Shown: positions 48,359 through 61,700 of the stretch, piece by piece
Layout: each line of letters starts with the position of its first letter
Position numbering within the stretch: the stretch's first letter is position 1
Assembly: GCA_008711295.1 (NCBI GenBank)
Contig: VUYV01000121.1
Coordinates: 199,690-263,689 of the forward strand
Length of the DNA: 64,000 nucleotides
Reading direction: 5' to 3'
Source of the DNA: Anarhynchus alexandrinus
Lineage: Eukaryota > Chordata > Aves > Charadriiformes > Charadriidae
Translations under genes and position numbers: made by a program
Notes under the pieces: generated by a model
Told to the model about the DNA's origin: nothing
Seen by the model: the letters and a program-made list of their open reading frames with translations, nothing else
Databases searched by the model: none

Positions 48359-50394
48359 AGTCGATCACAAGTAAAGGACTGCTGCCAGTCCTGAAGGAAT
48401 AGCTCGTGCTTTCTGACACCAAATACAACCCAGTCACTACTTGTATGGACAGCTTTCAGCCTCTAGTTTGGATAGGTAATCTAACCCAATCCTAAAGTCA
48501 CTGCTTTCCCCTCCTTCATTAGGAACTTTCTTATTTTGGTAGACCAAATATTGGGTGAGTAGAGAGTGAGCAAAGCTGAAACTTCAGGTTATCAAGGAGA
48601 TGGTGAATCCCTTGTCTGACTTATAGCAAAACTCCCTTTTCCCTGGTACAGGCTTCTCCACATAAAGAAAAGCAATGCAAGGAATCACCTGAATTTCTTG
48701 TAGGTCTTCTCCTTCAAGTACTTAACTTTAAAGCTTTCCTCCTCTGCATACATAACCGTTTGGATGACTCATGCCACGTTTACTTCAGTTATATCACCTA
48801 ATGTAATACAATGCCAGTGATACCACCACACATAGAGAATATCCCATCAGATCAGCACTACAAAAACCTACAGCCCGTACAGGGAGGAGGAGAAAGACTA
48901 AACACCCCTTTTCACAGCACAGTCTGTTTTGGTTGCTTTTAACTTGAAACACACCCTCATGCCACCTGTTAGGCATCTCAGTCCCCTTCCAAGGCCTGTC
49001 CCATCAGCAGTGTGACTACAGGGTCAGGTGTGGATTTGGTACAATGCAGGCTCCCTTCACTTTGAGAATGCAGCAAGGTCTAACATGTCAGGGCTTCTTT
49101 GAGGCTTCATTCCCTTTTCATTCCAAAGGGAATCTGCATCATTTAAACAGAGTAATCAAGTACTAAGCAGGGGAAGGATCAAAGTCTGGCCTTCTTCAAG
49201 TTATCAAAGGCAACTCTTTTTTGTTTGTTTGTTTGTTTGGCTTTTTTTTGTTTCAAACAAACTTCTCAAGCCAATCACAAAATCATGTTAGTTGATATGA
49301 TCATCAGGCTCCAAAACCTTGCATTACAACCAAAGTGCTGGGTTTGCAGAGAGGCTTTAAAATCTCCTGCAAGGAAAAGCCCGAGGAAGTCCTTGAAAAT
49401 GCCAGAAGGAGCCACTCTTACGTGTAACAACTCAGCAAAAGTCAGTCACCTACTCACCTGGCTAGAAAGGAAAAGGTTACCCCAGGCTGCTGTAAGCCTC
49501 TTGCCTGCTTCCTAGAGACCCAGGAGTGACTTCCCCCTGTATTTAAATGCCCAGCAACTCAAGAAGTGTGTTTAAGGGGAGAGGCATCAGTAAGGCTAGG
49601 GGAGATGTTTCTGGTGTGTTAGTCATTTGAGGAATTGCTGTTTTGGGAGTGTAAGAGGGTGTTTTATAACTCCCCACCATCTAAAAGCTCTGCTGAGAGA
49701 GGACCTTACACACAACTGTGCTGAACTGTCTTATATGTATACGGATGTATAAAAATTGACAGCTAGAACTTATGGTGTCTTGTCCTAGATTGATTTGTTG
49801 GCATTTATAAATGAAAATAAAAGTTTAGGGATTTTTTTTCACATCCAATACTCTGCTCAAATAGGGCTCTTCTCTGAAACATAGGCTCACAGTAGCAGCT
49901 CTAAGTGAGGGAACCTGCTTCTCCTATGAAACCCTCTTGGCTAAGTTGCAAGACTTTTGGGGTAGAGATGGTCAGATGCAAAGTGCTTGCTATGTTCCAG
50001 CATAATGGGGTCCTCTGTCTCTGTGAAGCCTCTAGACATTTCTTTGTTTAGCTAGTCATAGTAAATAATTAGTGAAATAGTGCATGTTCTTTCTGAGAGT
50101 TTAAAAATGTTAACATTTTGAATGCTACTATTACAAACTTTCATCAGTCACTGAGATTTTATCACACTGAAATTGAAAATGCTGCTACTTTTCTTGCTAC
50201 TTCCACCCTAGGATGAAGCCAAAAAGGTGATGAATCTCAGAGAAAAGGATCATATCTCACTTACTTACTTTTGCAGACCAGTAAGCCCCAGAATAATTGG
50301 CTGAAGTCTGAATCCAGGACTTTTGAAAATAGTCTTATGATATTATAAGCAATTGTGGCATCTGAGAGCGGGATTACATTTCTTTACAATGGTC

Positions 50395-50410
50395 TTTTTT
50401 TTTTTTTTTT
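50395..50410 (+). repeat. T16 homopolymer
   Basis: Sixteen consecutive T. This is a poly(A) tract on the opposite strand. Sequence on either side does not resemble a retrocopied gene. Confidence 0.9.
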
Positions 50411-53400
50411 GTGACTGAAAGCAGATCTTTCTCATCTGCTCTTTCACCTGGCACTACTTAACCCTCTTCTGGAAATCCTCCCACAATCTTGAAAAAGGAA
50501 GGGAGTAACAACATTAATCCACTGCTGAACATACTGGCAGGAGTTAAGGTACAGCACTCATTGGATGCCATGAATATTTGTAATTGTAATCCACTGTGGC
50601 ATGTGTTTTCTGATTGCACTTTCATTGCATTTCTAGGCAATATACAATTTTTTTGTTGCTCAGAGTAAATACAGAAACTCTGAACTACTAACAATTAGAG
50701 CACTTGCTGTTGTTTGTGAAATATTAGCTGACCTACTTCACTGCAGTTTTAATTAGGTATTACTCCCATGCTGTTCTCATCCCCGTGGGATTTTACAGTT
50801 GGCACTGATATAAGTGTTCCTATGGTAGAGCAATTCACCAGGAAAGAGGTTGTTTAGAAATACATCATTCAAGGTGGAGGAGCGCAACAGTTCACTATAG
50901 CAGTACCTGATCCATGCCAGCCTCCCTGCTCCCAGATCAGGAATTAACAGGGCAGGGCTGCAAGTGTCCAAAAGAAAGACAGCTTATGTATCCATCTAGG
51001 ATCAATCCCTAGTTCCCCCTAACTACAGACTAATCCCAGAAAAACCCTGCTGTACCAAAAGTACTGAAAGCCTGGGACGGTGCCCAGGGATTCGTCACCT
51101 GCAAGCTTAGATATACTGTATTGACAACCTACAAGTCATTTTAACAGTTGTCAAAACTGTTGTTTAACTTCCCAAAATAGGTCTTTCTGCTTCATGCCTC
51201 AATAACTGAAATCATTCCAAATGAACTATTTTTAGTTTAAAAGAAGCCTGTTGAGGAATGGCAAGGCACAGATCTTAGATTATTTTCTTCTTTTACCCAT
51301 CAGTAGAACCATGATAGCACGGTTGTTTTGTTGTTTCACTATGGTAGTTCAGTTGTATGCTGCTAACTGCAAAAATGTATTCCCTAGGAATTTTTACAGA
51401 TTTCTTTTTTTTTTTCCCTTTTGACAAGATGAATAACTCTGTATGCGAAATTTCACTGCTCTATGTCCAAAAATAAGCAGCAATACATTGAGCAAGAATG
51501 TGATTCCATGACACATGAAACAGATACAGTTTTATACACATCAAAGAAATTTCAGAAGCAATTAAGGATGAAACACAAATCAGGGGAGCCTGTACTCCCA
51601 TTGAAGTGTCCCAGGGGAGAACAAACCCCTTAACTGCCACTCTCCTCTAATTATACGTAACGCCACTGTACAGGATGCAAAGAAATTGATAGCTATGGCT
51701 GCCTCAGCTGGCATTTGGAAACAAAAGAAAAAGTTAAAAGCTTCCACAGAAGTGAGGTTTTGAACCTCAAATACATCAGGCGTATTTTTGTTTGTTTCGT
51801 TTTCCTTTCAAAGAGGCAGCTTTTGGGGTAGTCTTCCTTAAGCTGTGCCTTGGGCCATGGGCCTCACTGATTTTCACTGACCTATAGCATAAATTGTTTC
51901 CCCGCTCTTTATGAGTTTTAAGGATGATTAAAATCACCCTAAATCTGCCTTTCCTATTACAAATGAAAGTTAAAGTGGCCGCAGCCAAATCCAATTAAAC
52001 TGATGGCACAGTCTGACCTTTCATCTTTAAAATCAAGTCATTTTTTCATTAAAGAAATTCAGAAACCTTGAGTTTCTCAATAAGAGGTGAGTGGCTGAAC
52101 CTCCAATGCTTCCAAATTCAGGCCTGGATGAAATGAAACAACAACATCTCCAGTTGGGAGGCTTTACACCTAGTGTTCTTCTCCATAGGTTGCAAAAGGA
52201 GATACCTCAAGATTTGGTAGAATTTCCTTTCTGTTTTTTACACAAGAAACTAAGCAACTGAAAATTATGGTCTGGGGAAACAAGGTATAATCTGTGAATT
52301 AGTTGTTATAAATGAGCAGACAAAAAATTTTGACTGAATAGCTGGATGACCACACAGTTCTGGGTCACATGAGTTTATACAACAACCACTTTGCATGTCT
52401 TTGCAAACACCTCAGATCTATAAAGGGAAAACTTTCCCTCACATCATCATCCACAGACATCATGTGTGGTATCTCAAACATGTACAGCCCCTTACCAACC
52501 CCACCTCATGCCCATCTCACCTCTCTTGCAACAAACACATCTTTCCCTCTCAGTTCCCTATTGCATGCTTACTTCCCTCAAGGTTAGACTACCTCTATAT
52601 TTGATTACTCAGACAAAACTGGATCTAAACTCCTGACAAGAGAATTGTAACATTTCTTGCACAAAGGTACGGTCTATCGGAAGATCAATCCTTTTCAGTA
52701 ATGTATCTTCAAACCGGGTGGACTTAAGAGGAATGGAAGAAATGAAAAAAGTGAGACTGCAATGTCACACAAAACATATGTGCATCCAAGCCAGAAGAGC
52801 TTGCATGAGGTTCCCTCACCACTCACACTGCAGTTCATTCAGCTGTGGGGCAGCTCAGCCTAACCTCTCCAGCAATCTGGGGAGGGAAAACCAGCAAAGG
52901 GCAATTCCAGCTTGCTCTCTGTGCCATCTAGGTAGAGCAGGTACAGACAGAGTCTAGTGTAACGCAGCCCACTCTGCCAGCAGATTAGATATTGATGTTA
53001 CCATTCAAGAGCAGTGTTATCTATAAGTAAATTGAAAAAAATGTCATTTTAACCAGAGGTATGGGAAACAGGATAGAGCACTCCTAACTACTGTATAAGC
53101 TGGACAGCTACAATAATGAGTTACCCTGATTTGGGACATACCTGTAATACTTTCGTTCACTCATTAGGCTTTGATTTGTCAGAGCAAGGTTGTGACTGCT
53201 CTGCGTGTGCTGTAACACTTCATAAAGGTTGGGTGACTTAATGAAGCAGTCTTTCTCCCATCATCTATGAACATCCAGTTAAACCACAACAGGCTTCATT
53301 AAGGTGACATAAAATAAGTAAGTTTTGAAGCCTTTCCAGGAGGATTTAGTCACACAACTTCACAATGACTTTTATAGGACTCATGTGGCAGGAATCTCAC

Positions 53401-56400
53401 TGAATTACACAAAACATAGCACCGTAACACCCTGTTTCCCCAACAGCAGTTGCCTGCTTCCCTTTTTCCCCCTAGTAGGGGGTGTTGGGCAGTGTCATTT
53501 TGTCATGACACAGGAGACCTGTGGGGCCATACCTAAAGATGGGTTCCTTTGAAATCAGGGGAAACTCACCACTCTTTTCCCAGATTTTACTGAAGGTTTC
53601 TGAGCTGAGCCCAAATACACAGCTGTGGGACAGAAGTGTTTCTAAGTTTTAGTAGGGCAGGATGCTCCACCTGGGCTATGGATCCACTTCAGAGGCTTCC
53701 AAGATGTTGCCAGCTCAGTCATTACTTTTCCCTATCCTTTTAGCTTTTGCAGGACTGTGGGACTGATCACTGGAACTGCACATGCAAGGCTGGGAGCAAA
53801 GGAAATACAGGAACCAAGGAACAACCTTAAGTGAGCAAAATAAGATGGTTAATTTTCATTTGTACAGGCTGTAGCTTGTACAAAGAGCTCCCAATTCTGA
53901 TCTATCTATCTGTATGTAGAAAGCTTTACAGTGCACCTCAGTTCTATCTGAAGGATGTGGAATTTTCTATGATAAGCATACATGTTTCAGTGGAAAATAC
54001 TCATATTCAGTAAAGCTCCCTTTTTTTGCTGTGTTCTTCTTCACTTATTTTTTACAGTACTAATTGGAGACACCAAGAGGTGAAATATTGACTTGAGGAA
54101 AGTGATTTCAATAAACGTATTGCCTTGCCAAATCAAGAGAGCCAGATTAACCTAATTAATACAGGGTTTGAATGGGTGAGGTAGATCTCACAGAATTAAA
54201 ATTGGCACAGCTAGGTTTTTCTGCAAAAGGTTGGTATGAGTCTACTGCATATGCAAATAGCCTAAGCATCAAGTTGTGCAGCAGTCAAGCTACTACCCTC
54301 TGTAGAAAGGGTGAAATTTAATTTCTGTGACTCCTGCTCATCCTGACATCTTAATCATAATAACAACAGTGCATATCTTATCTACCTATAACACACCATG
54401 CCATAGCGGTCAGTCTTTCACTATCAAATGGAAATGATAGAGTATAACAAATCTGAGTCAAGACATAGGAGAAAAAAAAAAAAGACATTTGAAACACTGT
54501 ATGTTTTCTTTTCTTTTTTTTTTCCATATCTAAGATTTAAAAATCGCTGTGTACAAATGTAATCATAGCCTGCTATTCCTGAGCTATAAAATACAAGCCA
54601 TGTCTTGGAGGAAATAGAGGAGAAAGAAAGTAGAGATTCTTAAAGACGTGCCACCCACTAAAGATGGCAGAAAATTTATTGTAAATGTTCTGCTAGGTCG
54701 CTATCTACATGCAGAGCCAAGTAACAGACCCCTCTCCGGTTACTGTTTTCATGGCTCATGAAAGTCATGTTATGTCTGTGTGGGTGATGGGTTATCCTTT
54801 TTGAACATGTAACACACCCTAATGCTAGGGCTGACTCCTTCCCCTACGTATTTAACCTCACATTTTATTTTTATTTATATTTCTGATGCCAGTGTCACAC
54901 ACAATAGAATTCTGACCCAGCTGAACATGTAACAAAAGACAGTCATGCAACATTTTGGACGGGCTTTGAGAAAAAACATCCATGAAAACATACCTTCAGG
55001 GAGTCAGCAGCAAGCTACCGAGAGCATAATATGCTTGTAAAGCTGGGCTGAGCACGGGGCAAGGTCTAAGCGGGGACAATTTTACATGGTCAGAAAAAAT
55101 ATGCTTGTAATGAGCAAAAGACTAATATGTTTTGCTTTTTTGGAAATATGTTTAGTGAATCATGCAAGTGGGCAGTTAATTTCATTTCTATGGTTGTAGT
55201 GCATTGGGTTATAAATTTCTAGGTAACATTCAGAGAAAGGAGTAGTTTATAAATTGCCTCATTTCTGTTCATATTCTATATTAATACTTACATTAATTTT
55301 CAAGCTACAAACAAATAACCAAAGATGACAGTTGAGAAACAAAATTTGGGCTGCTGCTGTAAGGGGTGGGTAGAGTATGCAGCTGTGTATGTTCATACAG
55401 TGTAACTGTCCATGTGAAGGGAGTTATTCATGTGCATTAATGTTTCAGGAGAAAGCTCTTGGGGCATATTACACATTTCGCTTTATGAAACACAAGATTA
55501 TTTTGTCTTTCATCCTGTCCAAAGCATGTTAAAATCAATGTATGCCTTGCTTTGACTTCACTGAGATTTGAATCAACCTCACAACTGCAATTATGAAGGG
55601 CAAAGAGTGATCATAACGATCTGTGATCATTTTGGTCTGAAATGTTGATTTACCATGTTCATAGCCCATTTCCTTTTGCTTTGTGTGGATTGGAATTGAT
55701 TCATGCACACATCAGTAGAAAATGAATTTGATGCTCCTTTTTTTTCCCCAGTAAATTTGTCCAGAGCAGACAGCTATTTCTTTACTAGAGGCCACCAGCA
55801 TCTGCCATTAGCGTTTGTGCCAGGTCAGGACACTAAACTGCTTGTGATGCCTTTTTTACAACTGCCACTAACAGTTGCCTAGAACTTGAGGGCACTTCTT
55901 CATGGGAAATCCCATGATGTTACAGCATATGCTACCTGGCACCGCACAGAGCACTGCATGGAAGAGGGGTGGTCATATTCACAATCTTGCCAGCTGGTCA
56001 AACTTACATGTAGCAGTAACTTGAAGTGATGCTAACCACCACAGGTTTGACTGTGCTGAGTGCCCTGCCAAGTTTATTGTAGTTCTGGTTAATACTTTTG
56101 ATTATATTTTCAAATACAGGCAGTCCCTAAAGTTCCCTTTTATCTCATTCGCTGCCACCATTTTTTTAGTGCTGCTCCTAACACGTGCCCCTAACTAATG
56201 GGGACAATTACAAATATGCCAAGAGTTAATTAGCCCAACACAAGAACAGGGTTTTTGGCAAGTTTCCCAGGTCCTTGACTGATATCTTGGCATGGGCTCA
56301 TCACAAGTGCTTCATTGGTCTGTGAATATGCATGCATATTGCAACTTGGGCAGGGGAGGGAGAAGAGGGAGATATTTCTCCAATTGCTATGAGGAATACC

Positions 56401-58084
56401 GACAGATAACCAAAAACTAGGTTTCACACCTCTGAGATTTACTTACGAATTAGGATTTTACAAGTATCCACATAAGCACAAGACACAAAACACAGGGCCA
56501 CCAGTTTGGCTGTAGGGAACATGGTGAACATCCCAGAAATACATACTTCCTTGCGACATTTCTTAAATAATTGTAAGTGATGGCCATATCTATAGAAATA
56601 CATTTTTGTTCAGAACCACTAGAAATCAAAAATGAGGAGTGGAGGTACAGGGATGGTATCTTGCAATGAAAAAGTGTTCTAAACATCTCTGTGCACTGCT
56701 ACAGATCCATCTTTATTCTGTTCATGCCCATTTTCTAATATGATCTATCAACAACCATTTAAATCCAGTGAATAGCTTTAACAGATGTAGCCTGTTCCTT
56801 GCTTTTCTGATATTGTTTTAATCTGTTTGCGTATGTCCTTTCACTGTATCTATCCAAGAAAGAAGACCAGACCTCTTGTTTATTTATTTGTAAATTATAT
56901 AGATTAGAGAGTTTGTTTTCAAAAAGCTCCTTGATGGTATCTGGCTATTCCAATGGATTAAATGCCAGATTCTGTTCTCATTATATGCAAAAGAATGACT
57001 TCTACCAGTTTTAATGTCTTTGCAAAGCTATTCAGGCTTGCTTCACAGCATTATAACAAATGTAGTAGCAACTAAAGTGAAAAAGATAATCTTTGGGAAT
57101 AGAAAGGCATGCCCGCAGTTTGTCCAAGTCCTTTTTCTAATAGAACACGCCGACAAAATAAGGAAAATAATAGTAATGATATCTGGTGTCAGAGAACTTA
57201 GTGATGACACTGTAGTTTAAAAAACAAACAAACTACTAGAGAAAAAATACCAATATTCCCAGAGAATCCATAGTCAGTTATTTTATTCTAGGATTTTTAC
57301 GGTCTTTCTCTATAAATATTGTAAAAAAGGATTTGAGAAACGTGGCTTTGGACAGTTGCTCCTTTATTCAGAAGGAGGAAGGACTGCAAACTCCCCTTCC
57401 AGCCTTATAAGAAGGTTTTATGGTGTATGTCTGCTTAAGACAAATGCGTTTCTTTTCCCATATGCAAATAAGAAGACTCAAGATTGAATTATGAGTCATA
57501 CTATAAGTTCTGTCTTTACCCATAATGGGATCTGCATGATGAATAAGTATCGGAATAAACCTGAATCCTTGTTTTGCTCAGTTATGATGGCAAGTCTCCC
57601 TCCAAGTCCACAAGTCTCTGGATTAGTGCTTCAATGAGGTTAATTATAAAAATTAAAGTAAACATACTCACTGGGAGGTACCTTTCTTTACAGCTCATAT
57701 GTATCCCTGTTGTCCAGCATGAGGATTTGAAGACGAGTAAGCATTTCAAAGCTCTTTCTCCATCATTTTCTCACATGTTCAGAACTCTTCTAATTTTGCA
57801 TCTTCATTTCCCCCAGCGCCAGCCTGCAGAGTGTGTCATTTTCCACGGCCACCATGTCATTCTGTTAGCTGAGCCAGAAGCATTTCCAGGTTCAGTTTAT
57901 TCAAAATTCTGTTGTAACTTTATCTCCCAAAGATGTAAGTTCCTGGCTTTTGATGACTGAATGCCTAAGGGAGAGTAAAAGAAACCTGCATAATGTGATG
58001 GGAATGGATGGGGAATCACTGAACTCCATGGACGCGACTTGTTCTGCAGTGCTCACTCTGTAATCTGTTTCATGATTCTTGGTG

Positions 58085-58100
58085 CTATTGGTACCAATAG
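58085..58100. promoter_or_regulatory. Perfect palindrome with divergent CCAAT boxes (candidate)
   Basis: CTATTGGTACCAATAG is a perfect 16-bp palindrome. It contains ATTGG and CCAAT head to head, the core of NF-Y binding sites, sharing a central GGTACC. A third CCAAT lies about 20 bases downstream. Such a symmetric arrangement is uncommon, but no promoter features are visible around it. Confidence 0.25.
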
Positions 58101-58403
58101 TCAACACTATTACCAATCCTTTCCCAACCTCAGTGTCAGATGCCTTAGTTTTCCAAACAAATCACGCAGACCAAAGAAGAGTTCCCTGTGCTGGTCTGTG
58201 AATCACAGTTGGAGAATCCCCACACAGAAAAGCACATTGTAAGAACAGGTGACAAAATACTCATTTTCTCCTCTCAGTTTAAAACCCCCATTAACTATAC
58301 TTTGTAACTTAACATAATCTACATACCTTTTGATCACATTTTGAAAGTAAGCCATGGTCCTGCCCTGTCCAAGGATTTATGTGGGGTTCGGGGAAACAAT
58401 TAA

Positions 58404-58796
58404 GCATGTTTCCTATGAAAACAGGCTGAGAGAGTTGGGGTTGTTCAGCCTGGAGAAGAGAAGGCTACAGGAAGACCTTATAGTGGCCTTCCAGGCCTTA
58501 AAGGGGGCCTACAGGAAAGATGGGAGCGTAGTGATAGGACAAGGGGTAACAGTTTTAAACTGAAAGAGGGTAGATTTAGATTAGATATTAGGAAGAAATT
58601 CTTTCCTCTGAGGGTGGTGAGACACTGGAACAGGTTGCCCAGAGAAGTTGTGGATGCCCCATCCCTGGAGGTGTTCAAGGCCAGGTTGGATGGGGCTTTG
58701 AGCAACCTGGTCTAGTGGAAGGTGTTCCTGCCCATGGCAGGGGGGGTTGGAACTAGATGATCTTTAAAGTCCCTTCCAACTCAAACCATTTTATGA
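58404..58796 (+). mobile_element. CR1 LINE, 5'-truncated, 3' end nearly complete
   Basis: About 393 bp in sense orientation, and the best-preserved transposon here. It opens with CTATGAAAACAGGCTGAGAG and GTTGGGGTTGTTCAGCCTGG (end of the reverse-transcriptase ORF). It continues through TTTAGATTAGATATTAGGAA, GGAACAGGTTGCCCAGAGAA and GGTGTTCAAGGCCAGGTTGG, and reaches the 3' end TTCCAACTCAAACCATTTTATGA. A partial frame (58354-58563) translates in part to the C-terminal end of the CR1 ORF2 protein and then runs out at a stop. Near 58520 it is shorter than the usual CR1 by about 15 bases. The octamer tail is reduced to one decayed unit. It is inactive: no promoter, endonuclease or catalytic core is present. 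Confidence 0.96.
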
Positions 58797-61700
58797 CGTA
58801 AGCTCTTTGCAATCTTTGTACTTAGTTTGAATATATTTGTTGTTGGGGCGTAGACATATTAGTGGGTATTAGCCCACTCCAGTTGAGGAGATGGTAAGAA
58901 GGGTTGTGTTGATGCAAGTCATTTTAGTGTGAACAAACCAACCCTCTTATCCACAATTTGTACATCTTAAGGACTGGTTCTAAGCTTATTGAATTTGCAA
59001 TAAACATTCCCATTTCCTTTGCTCCTAAAGTATTGTGGCAGTACCCTAATTTCTGTTGTATTAAATTATTTATCCGTAAAGGCTGACAACCCCATTACTA
59101 GCCAAAACATCAAGTAAAGCTGAATTTCTTTCAAGCTCTTTTCTGAGCTCAACATTTAGGAATTGCTGATCCATAGGTTAAATTCCATAGACACTGAATG
59201 CTGCAGTGCTAGTCAAGAAAAGCACAGAAGGCTCTGAGGTTAGGACAAGTCATTTTTTTCTAGTCTCCAGTAAAAATTACCTGCATACTTGAAGCTGAAC
59301 ATCTGCCTGAGTGCTCTGTTGGATTGAAACCAAAATGCTTAGCACTTCTCCAAGCGGGGCTCTGACAGTCTCAAGGCCAATGATTTTTACAGCAGAAAAC
59401 CAAGCTATCAGAGGATTAAACAATACAGAAAGAATGCCAAAAATATAAACTTATTGCCTTGCTTCCTCAAGGAGATGACAATGTGTACCTTTATCAAAAC
59501 TTTAAAAAAAAAAAAAGGTTGTAACTGCAGTAGCTGTGAAAGTCAGGCACTCTGGGCACAGGATTTATTATGCCTCTACTTCATCACAGGCTGCAGTCAT
59601 TTACAAAGAAGTCCTTAACATCAAGAACAAAAGAAACAAAATTTCTTTGAATGCTCTGAGTGTGCTGACTGCCTAACGCTTTGAGTGCCACTTCACAAGC
59701 TGAGCTGACAGGAAATAATAATATAATTAGGCAATAATGACCTTCAGGTCAGCCACTGCCTGGCAGTTAACCCAGTCTTTAACCTGACAGCTCCAGTGCT
59801 CCTGGAAAGTGCCCGATCCTGAGGCTTTCATAACTATGACAACTGCGGGAGTGCTTAAAACAAATAAATTACCATTTTTATGTGTTGAAAAGTTAAAAAC
59901 TGAACTGCACATTGCCATGGAGACGGTGTGCTATTTAGAGCACAGAGATTTTCCAAGTAGTGAGAGTCCAGTTTAATATCCAACAGGAAAGAAGGCTTCA
60001 GTCTTTATGTTTTACTACATTTATAATCACTGTACTTTGCATGTAGGATGCACACAGATAACATTAATTGATTCTTTGAAGTTATTTGTGCATTCTGGAG
60101 ACAAATTGTGACTGCCGTATTTGAACTGTGTATTCTGCTCTGGTCTGCTCCAGTTTTTACACCACACCCTTTCTGTGATATCTTAGCATATTACTAGAGC
60201 CATCAGAAGAGACAATATTAAGCATTGTTTAAGTGCCAGTCAAAATAAATACTGCAATAAACTGCCTTGAGTTTGTAGACTCTATATAATACACTGAGTG
60301 CCCCAGATTACAAGTGGCCAAAAGTGGTTGAAATTCTCTTTTTTTAATATATTTTTGGGGAATGGAAATGTTCCACAAGTTTGCTGGTAAACACAAGTGG
60401 AGTTACACTATCTGGATGTCAGACAAATGCTTGGCATTTGTAAAAATAGTGTGTCCCAAAGCATGAATGCATTTTACCAAGAAATCTTATTGATTGATAA
60501 AGTCATTCTGACACTTTGCATTCCTTATTGTTTTATTTTAAATGTTTTTGTCATCTTGTCAAGGACTAGAAAACAACACACGAATGAGCTTTTATTGTAA
60601 ATATTGATTCTAAAGCAACCTATTAGACAGAGACTCTGCATATAACAAATGTATGAGAGGAAAATAAAAATGTGTGGATTTAGCTTCCAATTATCACATA
60701 CAGTTTGGCCAGCGCTTCAGTTTTGTATTATTGGATATAGCCTCTGATTGACAGAACTGGTTTAGTGTGGGTTTTTTTAAAATAACTTTTTAAAACAATT
60801 ACTTGTGAGGTGGTTTACAAATGATTCAGTGCAATGTGAAACAAAGCATGATTCAGCCATTGTCAGGAAGCCTCAGAGTGACACATGCTTTCCTGTAGGA
60901 CACTTGCAGAAAAGTCAAAATACAAAGTTGTTAAGCAGTTCTGCTGAATATCTGAAGATAGGTCTGAAAAGTGGAAGGGATCTAGGATCTGAACATTCTG
61001 ATTTATATACAAGTTTTAGAGGAAAGCATACAAAAGGTCACGTACAGAAACGTATTGCAAACAGTGAAATATAAGCTATAGCAATACAAAATTAATCAGT
61101 ATTCGTCTTATCAAAAATGTACTAGACTAGACATGGGATGTTTGGATTTCATTTCTTGCTCTGCTAAAACTCTTCCAAGGCCTTTTAGACCCTTTTCTGT
61201 AATGCCTAATCTTTCTCAACCCCACAAGTGCCTGGTTTATTTGGATCTAGACTTACGAACTAGGTATGGGCCTCTTACTATTTTTTCTGGGTTTTTTCCC
61301 CTCTAAGTGTAGAACAATAAGGAGCTATACAATAATACATTACAACTGTTAGGTCTCAGGTGAATTTTATTATATTAGTGGGTGAGAAGGCACTACCTAT
61401 TAGCTACTTATTGTTATTCCCTTGAAAATTTCTAATGCTATAAAATAAGCACTGCAATGCCGCGTATATGAACAAAGATTAATTTGCTCAGCTGTGCAAT
61501 AAACCATTAAAAATAGCTAGCCACAACTAATATGACAAATCATTATAAACAATGAGTCAATTTGAGAAAATCAGAAATTGCTCTCAAAGTGCCTCTAGTA
61601 TCTTCTGTGTTTGAGATCATTGGGCTGAACTCAAGAGCACCTCAGGCGAATGCTGTCCTCTGACTGAGGTGGAAGATCTCTTTTCAGGAGGCACTAGTAT

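Larger units (their letters stand above)
48359..58403. other. Unique non-coding DNA with simple tracts
   Basis: A (TTTG)n tract lies at 49217-49256 (four GTTT units then T8), T16 at 50395-50410, T11 at 51405-51415, and A12 at 54472-54483 followed by a T-rich run. A T-run/C-run ending in CAG lies at about 55738-55751. Open frames are short and unconvincing; the longest is 128 codons at 57574-57960 with no domain. A palindrome at 58085-58100 is listed separately. No gene, RNA or further transposon is recognised. Confidence 0.5.

Noticed and set aside
52369..52604. Two overlapping 69-72 codon plus-strand frames
   Set aside because: Short, overlapping in different frames, no domain or splice context.
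53905..53920. Tetranucleotide repeat (CTAT)n
   Set aside because: Only about three units; too short to call a microsatellite.
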